DNA of 64,000 nucleotides, taken from Saprospiraceae bacterium. GTDB lineage: Bacteria; Bacteroidota; Bacteroidia; Chitinophagales; Saprospiraceae. This document shows, one piece after another, positions 9,402 through 18,205 of this stretch. The DNA is taken from positions 248,001 through 312,000 of the forward strand of contig JAQXDE010000035.1 of NCBI GenBank assembly GCA_029251525.1, read 5' to 3'. The position numbers were made by a program, and so were the translations under genes. The notes beneath the pieces were generated by a model. The model made no database searches. It was not told where the DNA came from and saw only the letters and a list, made by a program, of their open reading frames with translations. Positions within the stretch are counted from its first letter, which is position 1; each line of letters opens with the position of its first letter.

Positions 9402-10829
9402 ATGGTTTCTCAGTCTGAAAATAATATTAAAAAATCTGCGCTGCGATTTTTAAAAATGTACTATAAATATCGTCCCCGTTCTGGGAAAACCGATGTCAAA
9501 GTGGATCAATCTACGAAAGAAGGTATTATTGCTGATGGACTGTTGACGTTTCCTCAAAAAAATAAAAAACCATTTATTGCTTCAGTTGAGGCTACTTCAT
9601 TCGAAACAAGGAATGAGGTCAAATATAGAATGCAACATCAATTATTGAATTGGGACGCCTTCATGTGGAGTAGTTTTTTAGTTGCTATTGTCATTTTGTT
9701 TGGGCATTATTTTCACCTTTTTGCGTTTCAAAGAGAGCACCTTGAATTAACTTCTGGTTTAAGTATATTATTTCTTGGTTCATTTCTTGGCTACCGTTAT
9801 TTTTTTTCAAAAAGAGCTAAGTATAAATATATTTATGCTTTAGAACAATTTAGACAATACCATGCAGATGAACAATGGGTAGCGATTGGAGACAATGTTT
9901 TTTATGGTGCTAATGATCCTTTATTTGAAGAACTCAAGACTCAATGTGTCAGAAATGGATTTGGACTTTTATCAATTGATAAAGCCTTAAAAACTCATTT
10001 GGTTATTTCAGCATCAAGAGAGGACTTATTTGGAAATGGCCGCCAAGTATTGAGTTTTATGAGTGAAAATAGTCTTGTTAAAAATCCTATCGTAAATAAA
10101 GCTATTGAGTTTTGGAGACTGATAAAAAATAGAATTGGTTGGACAACCACTAGTCAGTCAGTTTTAAGATACAGGCGAAGTCTTTACAAACCAATTTTTG
10201 CTTCTATAATCATGTTAGGTCTAATTGGTTTTGTTGCTTATGAAGACTTAAGGGAAAAAGATTTTGATTACGTAAAAAATGAATCAATTTATAATCAACA
10301 ACTTACTGAGGCAACAAAGCATCGAAAAAATGATGAGTTTGATCAAATGATAGATAATTCTGTGGTAGAACCTTTTCAAAAGAAAAGACCAGATTCTTAT
10401 ATTCCAATAGTTGAAGAAGATAAACGCGATGATTTTTTAATGAAGCGTGCTCCATTAAAAAAGACAGATTTGTTGATGGAAAAAGGTGAAAATGAGTTTT
10501 TTGTTGAGTCAGAAATAGAAAATATTACTGGTTATGATTGCTCTCGATTTTTAAATTTTTTTGGCAAAAAGCATTTAGTACAGGATGGAATCTTTACTGG
10601 GGTTGAAGCATCTGAACGTCGAATGAAATTACTTCGACGCAATGGATTTAAAGCTAATGTCTTATGGCTTGGATGTTTTTACTCAGATAGCGAGGATTAT
10701 ATCATTTATATAGAATGGCTTTATGGAGACAAAGAAGAGGCCATAAGAGAAGGTATTCTTTATCGAAAGAAGTTAAAGGATAAAGGTATGGTAGAATCTG
10801 ATTTGAAAATAAGATCGATTGAAAAATAA
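9402..10829 (+). CDS. membrane protein of unknown function downstream of folP
   Basis: A protein of 475 residues that I do not recognise. It has a soluble N-terminus (1-85) with the block TKEGIIADGLLTF ... KPFIASVEATSFETRNEVKY, a pair of membrane helices near 90-130, a cytoplasmic-looking middle (130-260), a third helix (PIFASIIMLGLIGFVAYEDL, ~265-284), and a soluble C-terminal domain (~285-475) with GYDCSRFLNFF and VLWLGCFYSDSEDYIIYIEW. The N-terminal block has D and E spacings that could suggest a nuclease-like PD-(D/E)XK core, and the C-terminus is faintly SPOR-like; both ideas are weak inference. It follows folP by 11 bases and ends at a strong terminator, so it probably shares the folP transcript. 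Confidence 0.6.
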   Translation: MVSQSENNIKKSALRFLKMYYKYRPRSGKTDVKVDQSTKEGIIADGLLTFPQKNKKPFIASVEATSFETRNEVKYRMQHQLLNWDAFMWSSFLVAIVILFGHYFHLFAFQREHLELTSGLSILFLGSFLGYRYFFSKRAKYKYIYALEQFRQYHADEQWVAIGDNVFYGANDPLFEELKTQCVRNGFGLLSIDKALKTHLVISASREDLFGNGRQVLSFMSENSLVKNPIVNKAIEFWRLIKNRIGWTTTSQSVLRYRRSLYKPIFASIIMLGLIGFVAYEDLREKDFDYVKNESIYNQQLTEATKHRKNDEFDQMIDNSVVEPFQKKRPDSYIPIVEEDKRDDFLMKRAPLKKTDLLMEKGENEFFVESEIENITGYDCSRFLNFFGKKHLVQDGIFTGVEASERRMKLLRRNGFKANVLWLGCFYSDSEDYIIYIEWLYGDKEEAIREGILYRKKLKDKGMVESDLKIRSIEK

Positions 10830-10869
10830 AAAGAAGGTCAAAACATCGTTTTGACCTTCTTTAGTTTTT
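10830..10869. terminator. strong bidirectional terminator
   Basis: AAAGAAGGTCAAAAC (10830-10844) and its exact complement (10848-10862) form a 15-bp stem with a 3-base loop. A-rich sequence precedes it and a T run follows. It separates the convergent folP operon and dusB and can serve both. Confidence 0.9.
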
Positions 10870-10880
10870 TTAGTACGAAA

Positions 10881-11870
10881 TCAAATTTGCACACCAGAAT
10901 AATCTTCTTCAATTTGATTTAAAATTCCAAAAACATCGTCTGGATTAAAATTGGTCACTAGTTTCATTCTATATGGTTTTATATTTCTGAAACCTCTAAA
11001 ATAATTAGTGTAGTGTCTTCGCATTTCAAGGATTCCTAACTTTTCACCTTTCCATTCAATCGAATGTTTCAAGTGTTGCTTAGCAGCTGCAACCCTTTCT
11101 TTAATTGTAGGTGGAGGAAGCAATTCACCAGTCTCAAAATAATGCTTCACTTCTCTAAAAATCCATGGATTGCCAATACTTGCACGCCCAATCATGATGC
11201 CGTCAACACCATATTTTTCACGATACAATTTAGCCTTTTCTGGACTATTAATATCTCCATTTCCAAAAATAGGAATATGTACACGCGGATTTTCTTTTAT
11301 TTTACCAATCAAAGTCCAGTCAGCCTCCCCTTTATACATTTGTTTACGAGTTCGTCCATGAATAGACAATGCCTTGATTCCAACGTCTTGCAATCTTTCA
11401 GCAACATCTTCAATATATTTTGTGTTGTCATCCCAACCAAGACGAGTTTTGACAGTAACGGGAAGGTTGGTAGATTTAACAATGATGTCTGTTAATTTTA
11501 CCATTCTGTCGATATCTTGTAAAATACCTGCACCTGCCATTTTACAAGTAACTTTCTTAACGGGGCAACCAAAGTTGATATCTAAAACTTCAGGCTTGGC
11601 TTCTTCAACAATTTCAGCTGCACGTCTCATTGAATCTTCCTCTGCTCCGAAAATTTGTATTCCAACTGGTCTTTCGTAATCATAAATATCTAACTTCTGA
11701 ACACTTTTTGTTGCATCTCGGATCAATCCTTCGACAGAAATAAATTCTGTATACATCATATCACATCCTTGTTCTTTGCAAAGTGCTCGAAATGGAGGAT
11801 CACTCACATCTTCCATTGGTGCTAACAAAAGAGGAAATTCGCCTAAATTTATATCTCCGATTTTTACCAT
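10881..11870 (-). CDS. dusB: tRNA-dihydrouridine synthase
   Basis: A protein of 329 residues, an FMN enzyme that reduces uridine to dihydrouridine in tRNA. The barrel motifs are clear: LLLAPMEDVSDPPFRALCKE at the N-terminus, DINFGCPVKKVTCKMAGAG with the catalytic GCP cysteine, LPVTVKTRLGWD, SIHGRTRKQMYKGEADW and GIMIGRASIGNPWIF. I start at the ATG at 11868-11870 (MVKIGDINLG) rather than the ATG 18 codons upstream. It is preceded by GGAG at a good distance, one of the few Shine-Dalgarno-like sites here, and matches the usual N-terminus. The subfamily DusB is based on overall similarity as recalled. A second Dus gene lies at 62518-63492. Confidence 0.92.
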   Translation of the reverse strand: MVKIGDINLGEFPLLLAPMEDVSDPPFRALCKEQGCDMMYTEFISVEGLIRDATKSVQKLDIYDYERPVGIQIFGAEEDSMRRAAEIVEEAKPEVLDINFGCPVKKVTCKMAGAGILQDIDRMVKLTDIIVKSTNLPVTVKTRLGWDDNTKYIEDVAERLQDVGIKALSIHGRTRKQMYKGEADWTLIGKIKENPRVHIPIFGNGDINSPEKAKLYREKYGVDGIMIGRASIGNPWIFREVKHYFETGELLPPPTIKERVAAAKQHLKHSIEWKGEKLGILEMRRHYTNYFRGFRNIKPYRMKLVTNFNPDDVFGILNQIEEDYSGVQI

Positions 11871-12053
11871 ATCTTTTCTCCAAGTTTTACACAAAAATAA
11901 GTTTTTTAATGGTAGGAATTTCAAAGATTCTTAATAAAATTCATAATGTTAAAAAACAGAGAATTTTATTAAATAATTCAACCTTTCTATTTACATTGCG
12001 CGTGCTTAAAAATAGCCACTTGATTTAAATGTCAATTTAAAAAGAACAACCTT

Positions 12054-13583
12054 ATGCTTGATAGTTTTTTAGGGAATAGTCCTCGTTGGTTTAAATATAC
12101 AATGATTGGGTTTTTAGTGTTTAATGTAGCTTCTTTATTTATTTTGGGAACTAAAATCACAGCATGGATATTCATTGCCGAATTTATTTTTACTCTCGCA
12201 ATGGCTTTGAAATGTTATCCACTTCAATCTGGTGGTATTCTTGCAATTCAAGCGCTCTTGTTAGGTTTAACCCATCCAATGTATAAATTAGACCATGGAA
12301 ATGTTGTTTACGATGAATTAGGAAAGGCTGTAAAAGGTGGAGTTATCTTAGAAGTCGAACATAACCTTGAAGTAATTTTATTATTAGTTTTCATGGTTGC
12401 AGGGATTTATTTTATGAAGCCTTTGTTAATGTATATATTTAGTAAAATCTTTATAAAAATTAGATCTAAACTGGTTTTATCACTTTTATTTGTATTTCTG
12501 TCAGCTGTATTATCGGCGTTTTTAGATGCACTGACTGTAACCGCAGTATTGATAAGTGTTACAGTGGGTTTTTACGGGGTTTATCACAAGATACATTCTA
12601 GTTCCTCGGATTATGATCATAGTGGGGTTTTGGATAGGAAGGAATTATCGGGTGAGACTTTAGAACAATTTCGATCCTTTTTAAGGAGCCTTGTGATGCA
12701 TGGAGTTGTAGGTACGGCCTTGGGTGGAGTTTGTACATTAGTAGGGGAGCCTCAAAATCTATTAATAGGAGAAAGACTGGGTTGGGATTTTATTGAATTC
12801 TTTAAGCAGATGGCGCCAATTACAATGCCTGTTTTAGCTTGTGGATTATTAACAACCATTTTCTTGGAGAAAACTAAATTATTTGGGTACGGTACCCAAA
12901 TGCCAAGCGTGGCAAGGGGAATAATTGAAAATTATACAGAAGAATCAGATGCCAAAAGAACAAAAAAAGAAAAATATGCATTGATGGTTCAGGCTATATC
13001 TGCTATTTTATTAATTGTTGGTCTAGCACTGCATTTAGCTCCTGTTGGATTGATTGGATTGGGATTAATCATTGTTCAAACTGCTTTTACTGGAATAATT
13101 GACGAGCATGCAATTGGGAAAGCATTTGAAGAAGCTTTACCATTTACTGGCCTTTTAGTTGTATTCTTTGTGATAGTTGCTATGATTCATGATCAACATT
13201 TATTTAGCCCTATTATTGAGTGGGCTCTTACTCTAGAGTTATCACAACAACCAACTATGTTTTACTTAGCAAATGGGATACTTTCAATGATAAGCGATAA
13301 TGTTTTTGTAGCTACAGTTTACATAGGGGAAGTGAAAAGTGTATTTGATGCGGGTGATATTAGTCGAGAGCAATTTGAAAAATTAGCAATTGCTATTAAT
13401 ACAGGAACAAATTTACCAAGTGTAGCAACACCAAATGGACAAGCGGCCTTTTTGTTTTTATTGACCTCTGCTCTCGCACCACTAATCAATTTGTCTTACG
13501 GGAAAATGGTAAAGATGGCATTTCCATACACTATTGTTTTGGGAGGAGTCGGACTTTTAGGGGTAATGTATTATTTGGGATAG
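12054..13583 (+). CDS. nhaB: NhaB-type Na+/H+ antiporter
   Basis: An integral membrane protein of 509 residues with about 11-13 hydrophobic segments, close to the 513 residues of Escherichia coli NhaB. It exchanges cytoplasmic Na+ for protons across the inner membrane. Motifs supporting NhaB include [50 protein letters not shown] and the conserved [20 protein letters not shown]. The gene stands alone and is followed by a UUCG hairpin. A near-consensus TACATTGC at about 11992 might be its -7 box. A second, unrelated Na+/H+ antiporter family is encoded at 21714-23009, so sodium export appears important, perhaps for a marine or saline habitat (inference). Confidence 0.93.
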   Translation: MLDSFLGNSPRWFKYTMIGFLVFNVASLFILGTKITAWIFIAEFIFTLAMALKCYPLQSGGILAIQALLLGLTHPMYKLDHGNVVYDELGKAVKGGVILEVEHNLEVILLLVFMVAGIYFMKPLLMYIFSKIFIKIRSKLVLSLLFVFLSAVLSAFLDALTVTAVLISVTVGFYGVYHKIHSSSSDYDHSGVLDRKELSGETLEQFRSFLRSLVMHGVVGTALGGVCTLVGEPQNLLIGERLGWDFIEFFKQMAPITMPVLACGLLTTIFLEKTKLFGYGTQMPSVARGIIENYTEESDAKRTKKEKYALMVQAISAILLIVGLALHLAPVGLIGLGLIIVQTAFTGIIDEHAIGKAFEEALPFTGLLVVFFVIVAMIHDQHLFSPIIEWALTLELSQQPTMFYLANGILSMISDNVFVATVYIGEVKSVFDAGDISREQFEKLAIAINTGTNLPSVATPNGQAAFLFLLTSALAPLINLSYGKMVKMAFPYTIVLGGVGLLGVMYYLG

Positions 13584-13613
13584 AAGTTAATGTGAGTAAT
13601 CTAATCAGGAATT

Positions 13614-13640
13614 AGTAATTTTCGAATTACTTTTAATATT
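13614..13640 (+). terminator. terminator after nhaB with a UUCG tetraloop
   Basis: AGTAATT-TTCG-AATTACT (13614-13631) is a perfect 7-bp stem closed by a TTCG loop and followed by TTTAATATT. It sits 31 bases after the nhaB stop. Confidence 0.55.
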
Positions 13641-13714
13641 GAGTGATAATGATTTTAATTTTTTTTAAGCTTGAAAGTATCTTTTTTTTCTAAGTGAGTT
13701 ATGAAATTAAAACA

Positions 13715-14089
13715 ATGAAATTAAAAATCCTTCTTATTTTTTCTATTCCTTTTCTAATTTTTACTTGTAAAAAAATTGACGAAACATTACTTCATGGTGA
13801 ATGGAAAGTTGACTCAATGATTGAAAAAGGTAAAGCGACTGATAAAGGTGCAGAACAAGCTACCTTCAATTTTCTTTCAAATGGTACTTATACTTACGAG
13901 ATTTCATACTATAAAGAGGCAGGTAATTATACAACTAAAGATGGTAAATTGTACTCTACCGACACCTTAAATTCAGATCGGATAGAAAAGGTTGTAAGAG
14001 TTGTCCAAATTACTGCTGATAGCATGGTGTTAGAAATGAATAATGCAGGTATTCCACAAATATGGAATTGTTTTAAATCTTCCAAATAA
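13715..14089 (+). CDS. small lipocalin-like lipoprotein
   Basis: A protein of 124 residues. The start at 13715 (MKLKILLIFSIPFLIFTCKK) gives a short signal with a lipobox-like LIFTC, so Cys18 would be lipid-modified. A GTG seven codons upstream is less likely. The mature part, LLHGEWKVDSMIEKG ... ATFNFLSNGTYTYEISY ... GNYTTKDGKLYSTD ... VVQITADSMVLEMNN, has the alternating strands of the lipocalin-like/DUF4488-type small lipoproteins common in Bacteroidota. The function of these is mostly unknown, and no ligand can be proposed. It stands alone. Confidence 0.7.
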   Translation: MKLKILLIFSIPFLIFTCKKIDETLLHGEWKVDSMIEKGKATDKGAEQATFNFLSNGTYTYEISYYKEAGNYTTKDGKLYSTDTLNSDRIEKVVRVVQITADSMVLEMNNAGIPQIWNCFKSSK

Positions 14090-14124
14090 AAAATTAAAAA
14101 TTTTGTATTTTATCTAGTAATCAG

Positions 14125-14169
14125 TTTATACATTTATAAAGTACTGTTAATGTGCTGTTTATGTATAAA
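14125..14169 (+). other. inverted repeat, possible weak terminator
   Basis: TTTATACAT (14125-14133) and ATGTATAAA (14161-14169) can pair around a 27-base loop, between the lipoprotein gene and the next unknown gene. In AT-rich DNA this may be chance. Confidence 0.25.
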
Positions 14170-14234
14170 ATTAGGTTTTATGTTTCATATATTTATTTTT
14201 TATTAATTTAAAAAAAGCAGGCAAGTTTAAATTT

Positions 14235-14708
14235 TTGGCAAAAGAATTGCAAAGAAAACTATGTAATTCTATCCCAATAAATTTAAAATCTGTGAGAATG
14301 ATAAGTTATAAAAAAGTCACTCGTGTTCTTCAAAATCCACCAACAAAGGACTTGGTAGATTTATACAACGAAATAGATTTAGGGATTAGTAGACATAATT
14401 TGTGTGTAAATGAAGACGAGCCTTTAAAATATTTAAATGAGGCAGATATTTTTGGAAAAGTTAAAGGTAAATTTTGTGTAAGTGCGACGAGTATTCAAAG
14501 TAAATATGTGGCTTTTGTTTTAGGAAAACATGTTGATGCTACTTTTCCGAGCGATATTATTCAAATGTTTTTCAATATTGGAAATGATTATAAGATGCAA
14601 TTTGGAAAAATAAAAGGAAAAAAAATTGATGGATGTATATGTTTGGTGCATCAAGAAGCTAAAAACTTTGATTTACAGAAAATTTATGATTCTATTTATG
14701 ATTTATAA
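14235..14708 (+). CDS. protein of unknown function
   Basis: Up to 157 residues if translation begins at the TTG at 14235. The first in-frame ATG is at 14298 and would give 136 residues (MISYKKVTRVLQNPPTKDLV). No signal peptide or membrane helix is seen. The sequence is mixed alpha/beta with VKGKFCVSATSIQSKYVAFV and IKGKKIDGCICLVHQE, and ends in a helix, DLQKIYDSIYDL. I do not recognise a family. It lies alone between two single genes and is followed by a strong terminator, which supports it being transcribed. Confidence 0.55.
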   Translation: MAKELQRKLCNSIPINLKSVRMISYKKVTRVLQNPPTKDLVDLYNEIDLGISRHNLCVNEDEPLKYLNEADIFGKVKGKFCVSATSIQSKYVAFVLGKHVDATFPSDIIQMFFNIGNDYKMQFGKIKGKKIDGCICLVHQEAKNFDLQKIYDSIYDL

Positions 14709-14766
14709 AAATAAATCTTAAACCAACTATAAGCTAAATATTATTAGCAATAAAATTTGCGTTGAG

Positions 14767-14800
14767 GCGCCGAAATTTATATTTCGGCGCTTTTTGTTTT
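14767..14800 (+). terminator. strong terminator
   Basis: GCGCCGAAAT (14767-14776) and ATTTCGGCGC (14781-14790) form a perfect 10-bp GC-rich stem with a 4-base loop, followed by TTTTTGTTTT. It ends the unknown gene at 14235-14708. Confidence 0.88.
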
Positions 14801-14907
14801 TTACAAAGATTGCGTCTAGTTTGTTGGTAAATGAATTTTGTGATGATAATTACAATTGAGTTCAATAAATTTAGTGATATTTGCTCCGCACTTAATAACT
14901 TACAAAA

Positions 14908-15300
14908 ATGGATAAACAAGAAAAGAACCGAGGAGTTTTGTCTAGTATATTTTTAATGAAATGTCCTAGGTGCCGTGAAGGAGATTTATTTTATACGCAT
15001 ACTTTTTCCTATTCAAGGCCAACTGAGATGCCTGATAAATGTGAAATTTGTAAGCAAAGTTTTTCACCTGAACCTGGGTTTTGGTTTGGAGCAATGTTCG
15101 TTTCATACATTTGGATGGCTTGGTTTTGCTTGTTCTTTGTAGGTGGTGGTATTTTGATAGCTGGAATGAGTGTCAATGGAGCTTTTGCCTTACTAATCGT
15201 GATATGTGCGATTTTTTACTTTTGGATTTTTAGAATATCGAGATCAATGTGGATACATGTTTACGTAAAATATGATCCTTTTGCAAAGTCAAAAAAATAA
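14908..15300 (+). CDS. DUF983 family membrane protein with two CxxC pairs
   Basis: A protein of 130 residues. A cytoplasmic N-terminus carries zinc-ribbon-like pairs C19-x2-C22 (FLMKCPRCREGDLF) and C45-x2-C48 (KCEICKQSF). Two membrane helices follow, near 60-85 and 90-110. This layout and the spacing 'CPRCxxGxLF ... C..C...F..EPGFWFGAMFVSY' are typical of DUF983, a widespread family of unknown role. A near-consensus GATATTTG (TAnnTTTG with one change) lies about 33 bases before the ATG. It is a single gene, separated from the convergent gene by a strong terminator. Confidence 0.88.
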   Translation: MDKQEKNRGVLSSIFLMKCPRCREGDLFYTHTFSYSRPTEMPDKCEICKQSFSPEPGFWFGAMFVSYIWMAWFCLFFVGGGILIAGMSVNGAFALLIVICAIFYFWIFRISRSMWIHVYVKYDPFAKSKK

Positions 15301-15322
15301 GTTAAAAATATACACACAATAA

Positions 15323-15358
15323 AAAACGGGTTGCATTCAATTGGATGCAACCCGTTTT
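15323..15358. terminator. strong bidirectional terminator
   Basis: AAAACGGGTTGCAT (15323-15336) and its exact complement at 15345-15358 form a 14-bp stem with an 8-base loop. It lies between the convergent DUF983 and PorE-like genes, 22 bases past the DUF983 stop. Confidence 0.9.
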
Positions 15359-15374
15359 CTATTGTTCAAGTAAT

Positions 15375-17363
15375 TTAATCAATCACACTGAATGTAGTTC
15401 TTCGATTAGCTTGATGGTCTATCTCAGAGCACCTTGAACATAAGCAATCAACTTCTGGAGAACTTTTTCCAAAACCTTTTGCTTGTAACCTTTCTGATTT
15501 TACTCCCTTTGAGATAATATAATCAACAGCGGACTGCGCTCTTCTTTGGGACAGAGTTTGGTTATAATTGGCTTTTCCTCGGCAATCAGTATGTGATGCC
15601 ATTTGAATTCGGATTTTTGGATTCTCCAAAAGTGTTTTCGATAGCTCATTTAATGTTGGCTGCGCATCACGCCGAATATTCCATTGATCATAATCGTAAT
15701 ATATATTTTTCAAAATGATTTCTCTGTTTTTGAAAATTTTATCTAGTACGATTTCTATTTCAAACTTTTGAATAGGATTATTTTCATTTTGAGCGATTCC
15801 TACAGTACTAAATCTGGCAGAATTATTAAAATATCCTTCGTGACTCCCCAAAAAGTTATAATCTGTATTTTTATCTAATTCCAATGTGAATTTTCCATCT
15901 CTATCAATTTTTACTGAACGTTTTTTTCCATTAATATCAATTTCCACTGCTGAATCTAATAATGGTTTTCTTCCTAAAACTTTACTGTTCGGGTTATCTG
16001 TAGATTGATATATTTTTTCCAAAACATAACCATCTAAAACTAATTTATAAATAATTGAATCTGGGTTTTCAACTACTGGTTTTGGAGGAAGAGGAGGAGG
16101 AATTCTTTTTACAAATCTATAGATGTCATCACTTCCCTTTCCGTCTATTCGAGAAGAAGTAAAATATCCTTCATGTAAAATATTTCCAGAGGGCTTAAGT
16201 TTTTGGTTGACTACATAGCCAAAGTCATCCCAGCCTGAATTTATAGGAGCTTTCAAGTTAATAATGGGAGACCACGCGTCTTCTTTTGTTTTTACTGATC
16301 GAAAAATATCTAATCCGCCCATTCCAGTATGGCCTGTTGATGCAAAATACAAGGTGTCACCATGCATAAATGGAAATTTTTCATCCTTCTCAGAATTAAT
16401 AGTCCTACTCAATGGACGAGGTGTGTCCCATCCGTCTGGTGTTCGTTCAGAAACAAAAATATCATAACCGCCCCACCCATCAGGATGATCTGTTGAGAAA
16501 TAGAGACTTGATCCATCTTTTGAAAGAGATGGGTGACCATAATTTACATTTGGTTCTAGAAATTCCAAAGCTACAGCCTCTGTCCAATTATCTCCCTCTT
16601 TGTTACTGCGCATCAATTTGCAAAAATAATCTACATCTTCAGAATCATAACATCTTGAGAAATAAATTTCAGAGAAATCATTATTGAAGGCAATCGTTCC
16701 CTCATTATTTGGAGTATTGATGATTTTTGAAAATGTTTTCACCTTATTGGAAGAAATATTTGCTATAAATAAATCTGAAAATTTTCCTCCAGTCCAATTG
16801 TAAATGTCATCGCCTTTTGAGTCACTTCGATCAGAGGTGAAAACAATTTGATTATTTATATAGGGAGTCGGAGCGTACTCAGAAGAGGCACTATTAAAGG
16901 AAACTAGTTCAATCTCATAACCTGTCATGTCACCTTGTTCTTGCCAATCTAATGCAATTTTACATGCTGTAATTTCTTTGCGGTATTCATATGGACTTCC
17001 TATTTCTAGACCTAATTCTTTAAAGGCTTCCATTGCATCTCCGTATTGCTCATTTTTTTTCAAAGCATAGGAATATTCTCTAAGTGCATCTGACCCATAT
17101 TGGTTATCGTAGGCAGTTTTATACCAGGAAATGGCGGAGGAGTTTTTGTTCGTTCTTTTGTAGGATTCTGCCAGCAGGAAAGCAATTTTTCCTTTTTCGA
17201 CACGACTATCTGCCTTTTTATATTCTTTGTTTAGCATATCAACTGCAACGGAATATTGCTTTCTTTCAAAAGCCATTTTTCCATCAGTAATCTTTTGGGT
17301 AAACTTACAACCCAAAATCATAGATAAAGTAACTGCTAAAATTGTCCAAGTTTTGATATTCAT
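15375..17363 (-). CDS. second PorE-like lipoprotein (TPR + PD40 + OmpA)
   Basis: A protein of 662 residues with the domain order of the gene at 4170-6116. It has a lipoprotein signal (MNIKTWTILAVTLSMILGCK, Cys19), unlike the first copy. TPR repeats span ~25-115, PD40 blades ~160-410 (GGYDIFVSER, GGLDIFRSVK, SDDIYRF), then a proline-rich hinge (RIPPPLPPKPVVENP) and a regulatory-like beta domain ~430-530. The OmpA domain covers ~545-662 (KNIYYDYDQWNIRRDAQPTL, ASHTDCRGKANYNQTLSQRR). The tail holds a cysteine-rich insert, CLCSRC, just before the end of the OmpA fold. Known: PorE of the type IX system has this architecture. Inference: anchors a surface machine to peptidoglycan. Which of the two copies is the true PorE is undecided. 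Confidence 0.85.
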   Translation of the reverse strand: MNIKTWTILAVTLSMILGCKFTQKITDGKMAFERKQYSVAVDMLNKEYKKADSRVEKGKIAFLLAESYKRTNKNSSAISWYKTAYDNQYGSDALREYSYALKKNEQYGDAMEAFKELGLEIGSPYEYRKEITACKIALDWQEQGDMTGYEIELVSFNSASSEYAPTPYINNQIVFTSDRSDSKGDDIYNWTGGKFSDLFIANISSNKVKTFSKIINTPNNEGTIAFNNDFSEIYFSRCYDSEDVDYFCKLMRSNKEGDNWTEAVALEFLEPNVNYGHPSLSKDGSSLYFSTDHPDGWGGYDIFVSERTPDGWDTPRPLSRTINSEKDEKFPFMHGDTLYFASTGHTGMGGLDIFRSVKTKEDAWSPIINLKAPINSGWDDFGYVVNQKLKPSGNILHEGYFTSSRIDGKGSDDIYRFVKRIPPPLPPKPVVENPDSIIYKLVLDGYVLEKIYQSTDNPNSKVLGRKPLLDSAVEIDINGKKRSVKIDRDGKFTLELDKNTDYNFLGSHEGYFNNSARFSTVGIAQNENNPIQKFEIEIVLDKIFKNREIILKNIYYDYDQWNIRRDAQPTLNELSKTLLENPKIRIQMASHTDCRGKANYNQTLSQRRAQSAVDYIISKGVKSERLQAKGFGKSSPEVDCLCSRCSEIDHQANRRTTFSVID

Positions 17364-17521
17364 AAAATCATATTTAGAGTGTAATACTACAAAATAAAAC
17401 GCTTTTTATTTATTGTTTGTTGCAGACAGATAGGTTCGTCAAATCAATTGTGACATTTATTAATTAGAGGAAATTTATTAATTAATTGTTCGGAAGAATT
17501 ACTGGTGGGTACAAATAAATA

Positions 17522-17546
17522 AAGCTCGGCTTTTTGAGCCGAGCTT
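17522..17546 (-). terminator. orphan terminator-like hairpin
   Basis: AAGCTCGGCT (17522-17531) and AGCCGAGCTT (17537-17546) form a perfect 10-bp stem with a 5-base loop. On the minus strand it is followed by TATTTATTTG. No intact gene lies upstream of it on the minus strand within the following ~660 bases, so it may be left from a lost gene or may end a small RNA. Confidence 0.5.
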
Positions 17547-18205
17547 AGGAAACGAATCTTACAATTTTTTAACCAAAACTTACAAATCCAAATAGTACAA
17601 CTTGTGTGCCAGAAATTAAGTTTTGAATTATTATGAGTAAGTTTTATTCATAATGATCATAAAACTAATAATTGATTAACAATTGCTATAATCTGAATCA
17701 TTTCTCTCAAAAATGCTTTTAACAATCAATATATTCCTCAACAATAAAAAATATAAACCATATAAAAACAATTAGGCTCAGCAAACTTAAAGCTTAACTT
17801 CCTAATATTTTATCAAAAAGTTGAATCTGGATCAAGATGGAGATGACTAAGAAAAGATAAGTTGACATCCAACTCATTTGAGAGTATATAATGTTATTGC
17901 AAACAGTCCTTTACAACTTTATGACGTTTTAGGTAATTAAATTGAAAAAGTACTAGGAAGGATTTAATTTTTCAACAAAATGTAGTTTGAATTTCAGTTA
18001 AAGTTCCTAGCAATTATTTTAATAAAAACGAAAACAATGTTTAAATTGAGCCTTATTAATGCCAGATTCAAGCATGAATACGAAATTAATAATGTCAAAA
18101 TTAAAATTTAATAATTGACTCTTTTTTAAAAGTTTTCCAGATTATTCAAATTAGGAAAAGAATTACTTTTTTAAAACCTAAAGTCAACAGAACTTTTTAA
18201 TATAA
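17547..18205. other. intergenic stretch with a possible gene remnant
   Basis: This is the largest gene-free part of an 842-base gap. Apart from the hairpin at its left end and the sorting-domain-like remnant at 17869-18039, I see nothing. No -7 box is evident before the ATPase gene at 18206. Confidence 0.4.
17869..18039 (+). pseudogene. possible decayed type IX secretion sorting-domain tail
   Basis: One plus-strand frame reads THLRVYNVIANSPLQLYDVL followed by GN-stop-IEKVLGRI, then, after a shift, ISVKVPSNYFNKNEN. The run 'LQLYDVLGN.IEKV ... VPS.NYF' resembles the C-terminal type A sorting domain of type IX secreted proteins (usual form: I.iYDvLGk.v...l.Gi.Y.ik). It has at least two stops and one frameshift, and no upstream coding sequence survives. 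Low confidence. Confidence 0.3.

Noticed and set aside
11064-11679. Long plus-strand frames opposite dusB
   Set aside because: These are antisense shadows of a clear dusB reading frame with all its motifs.
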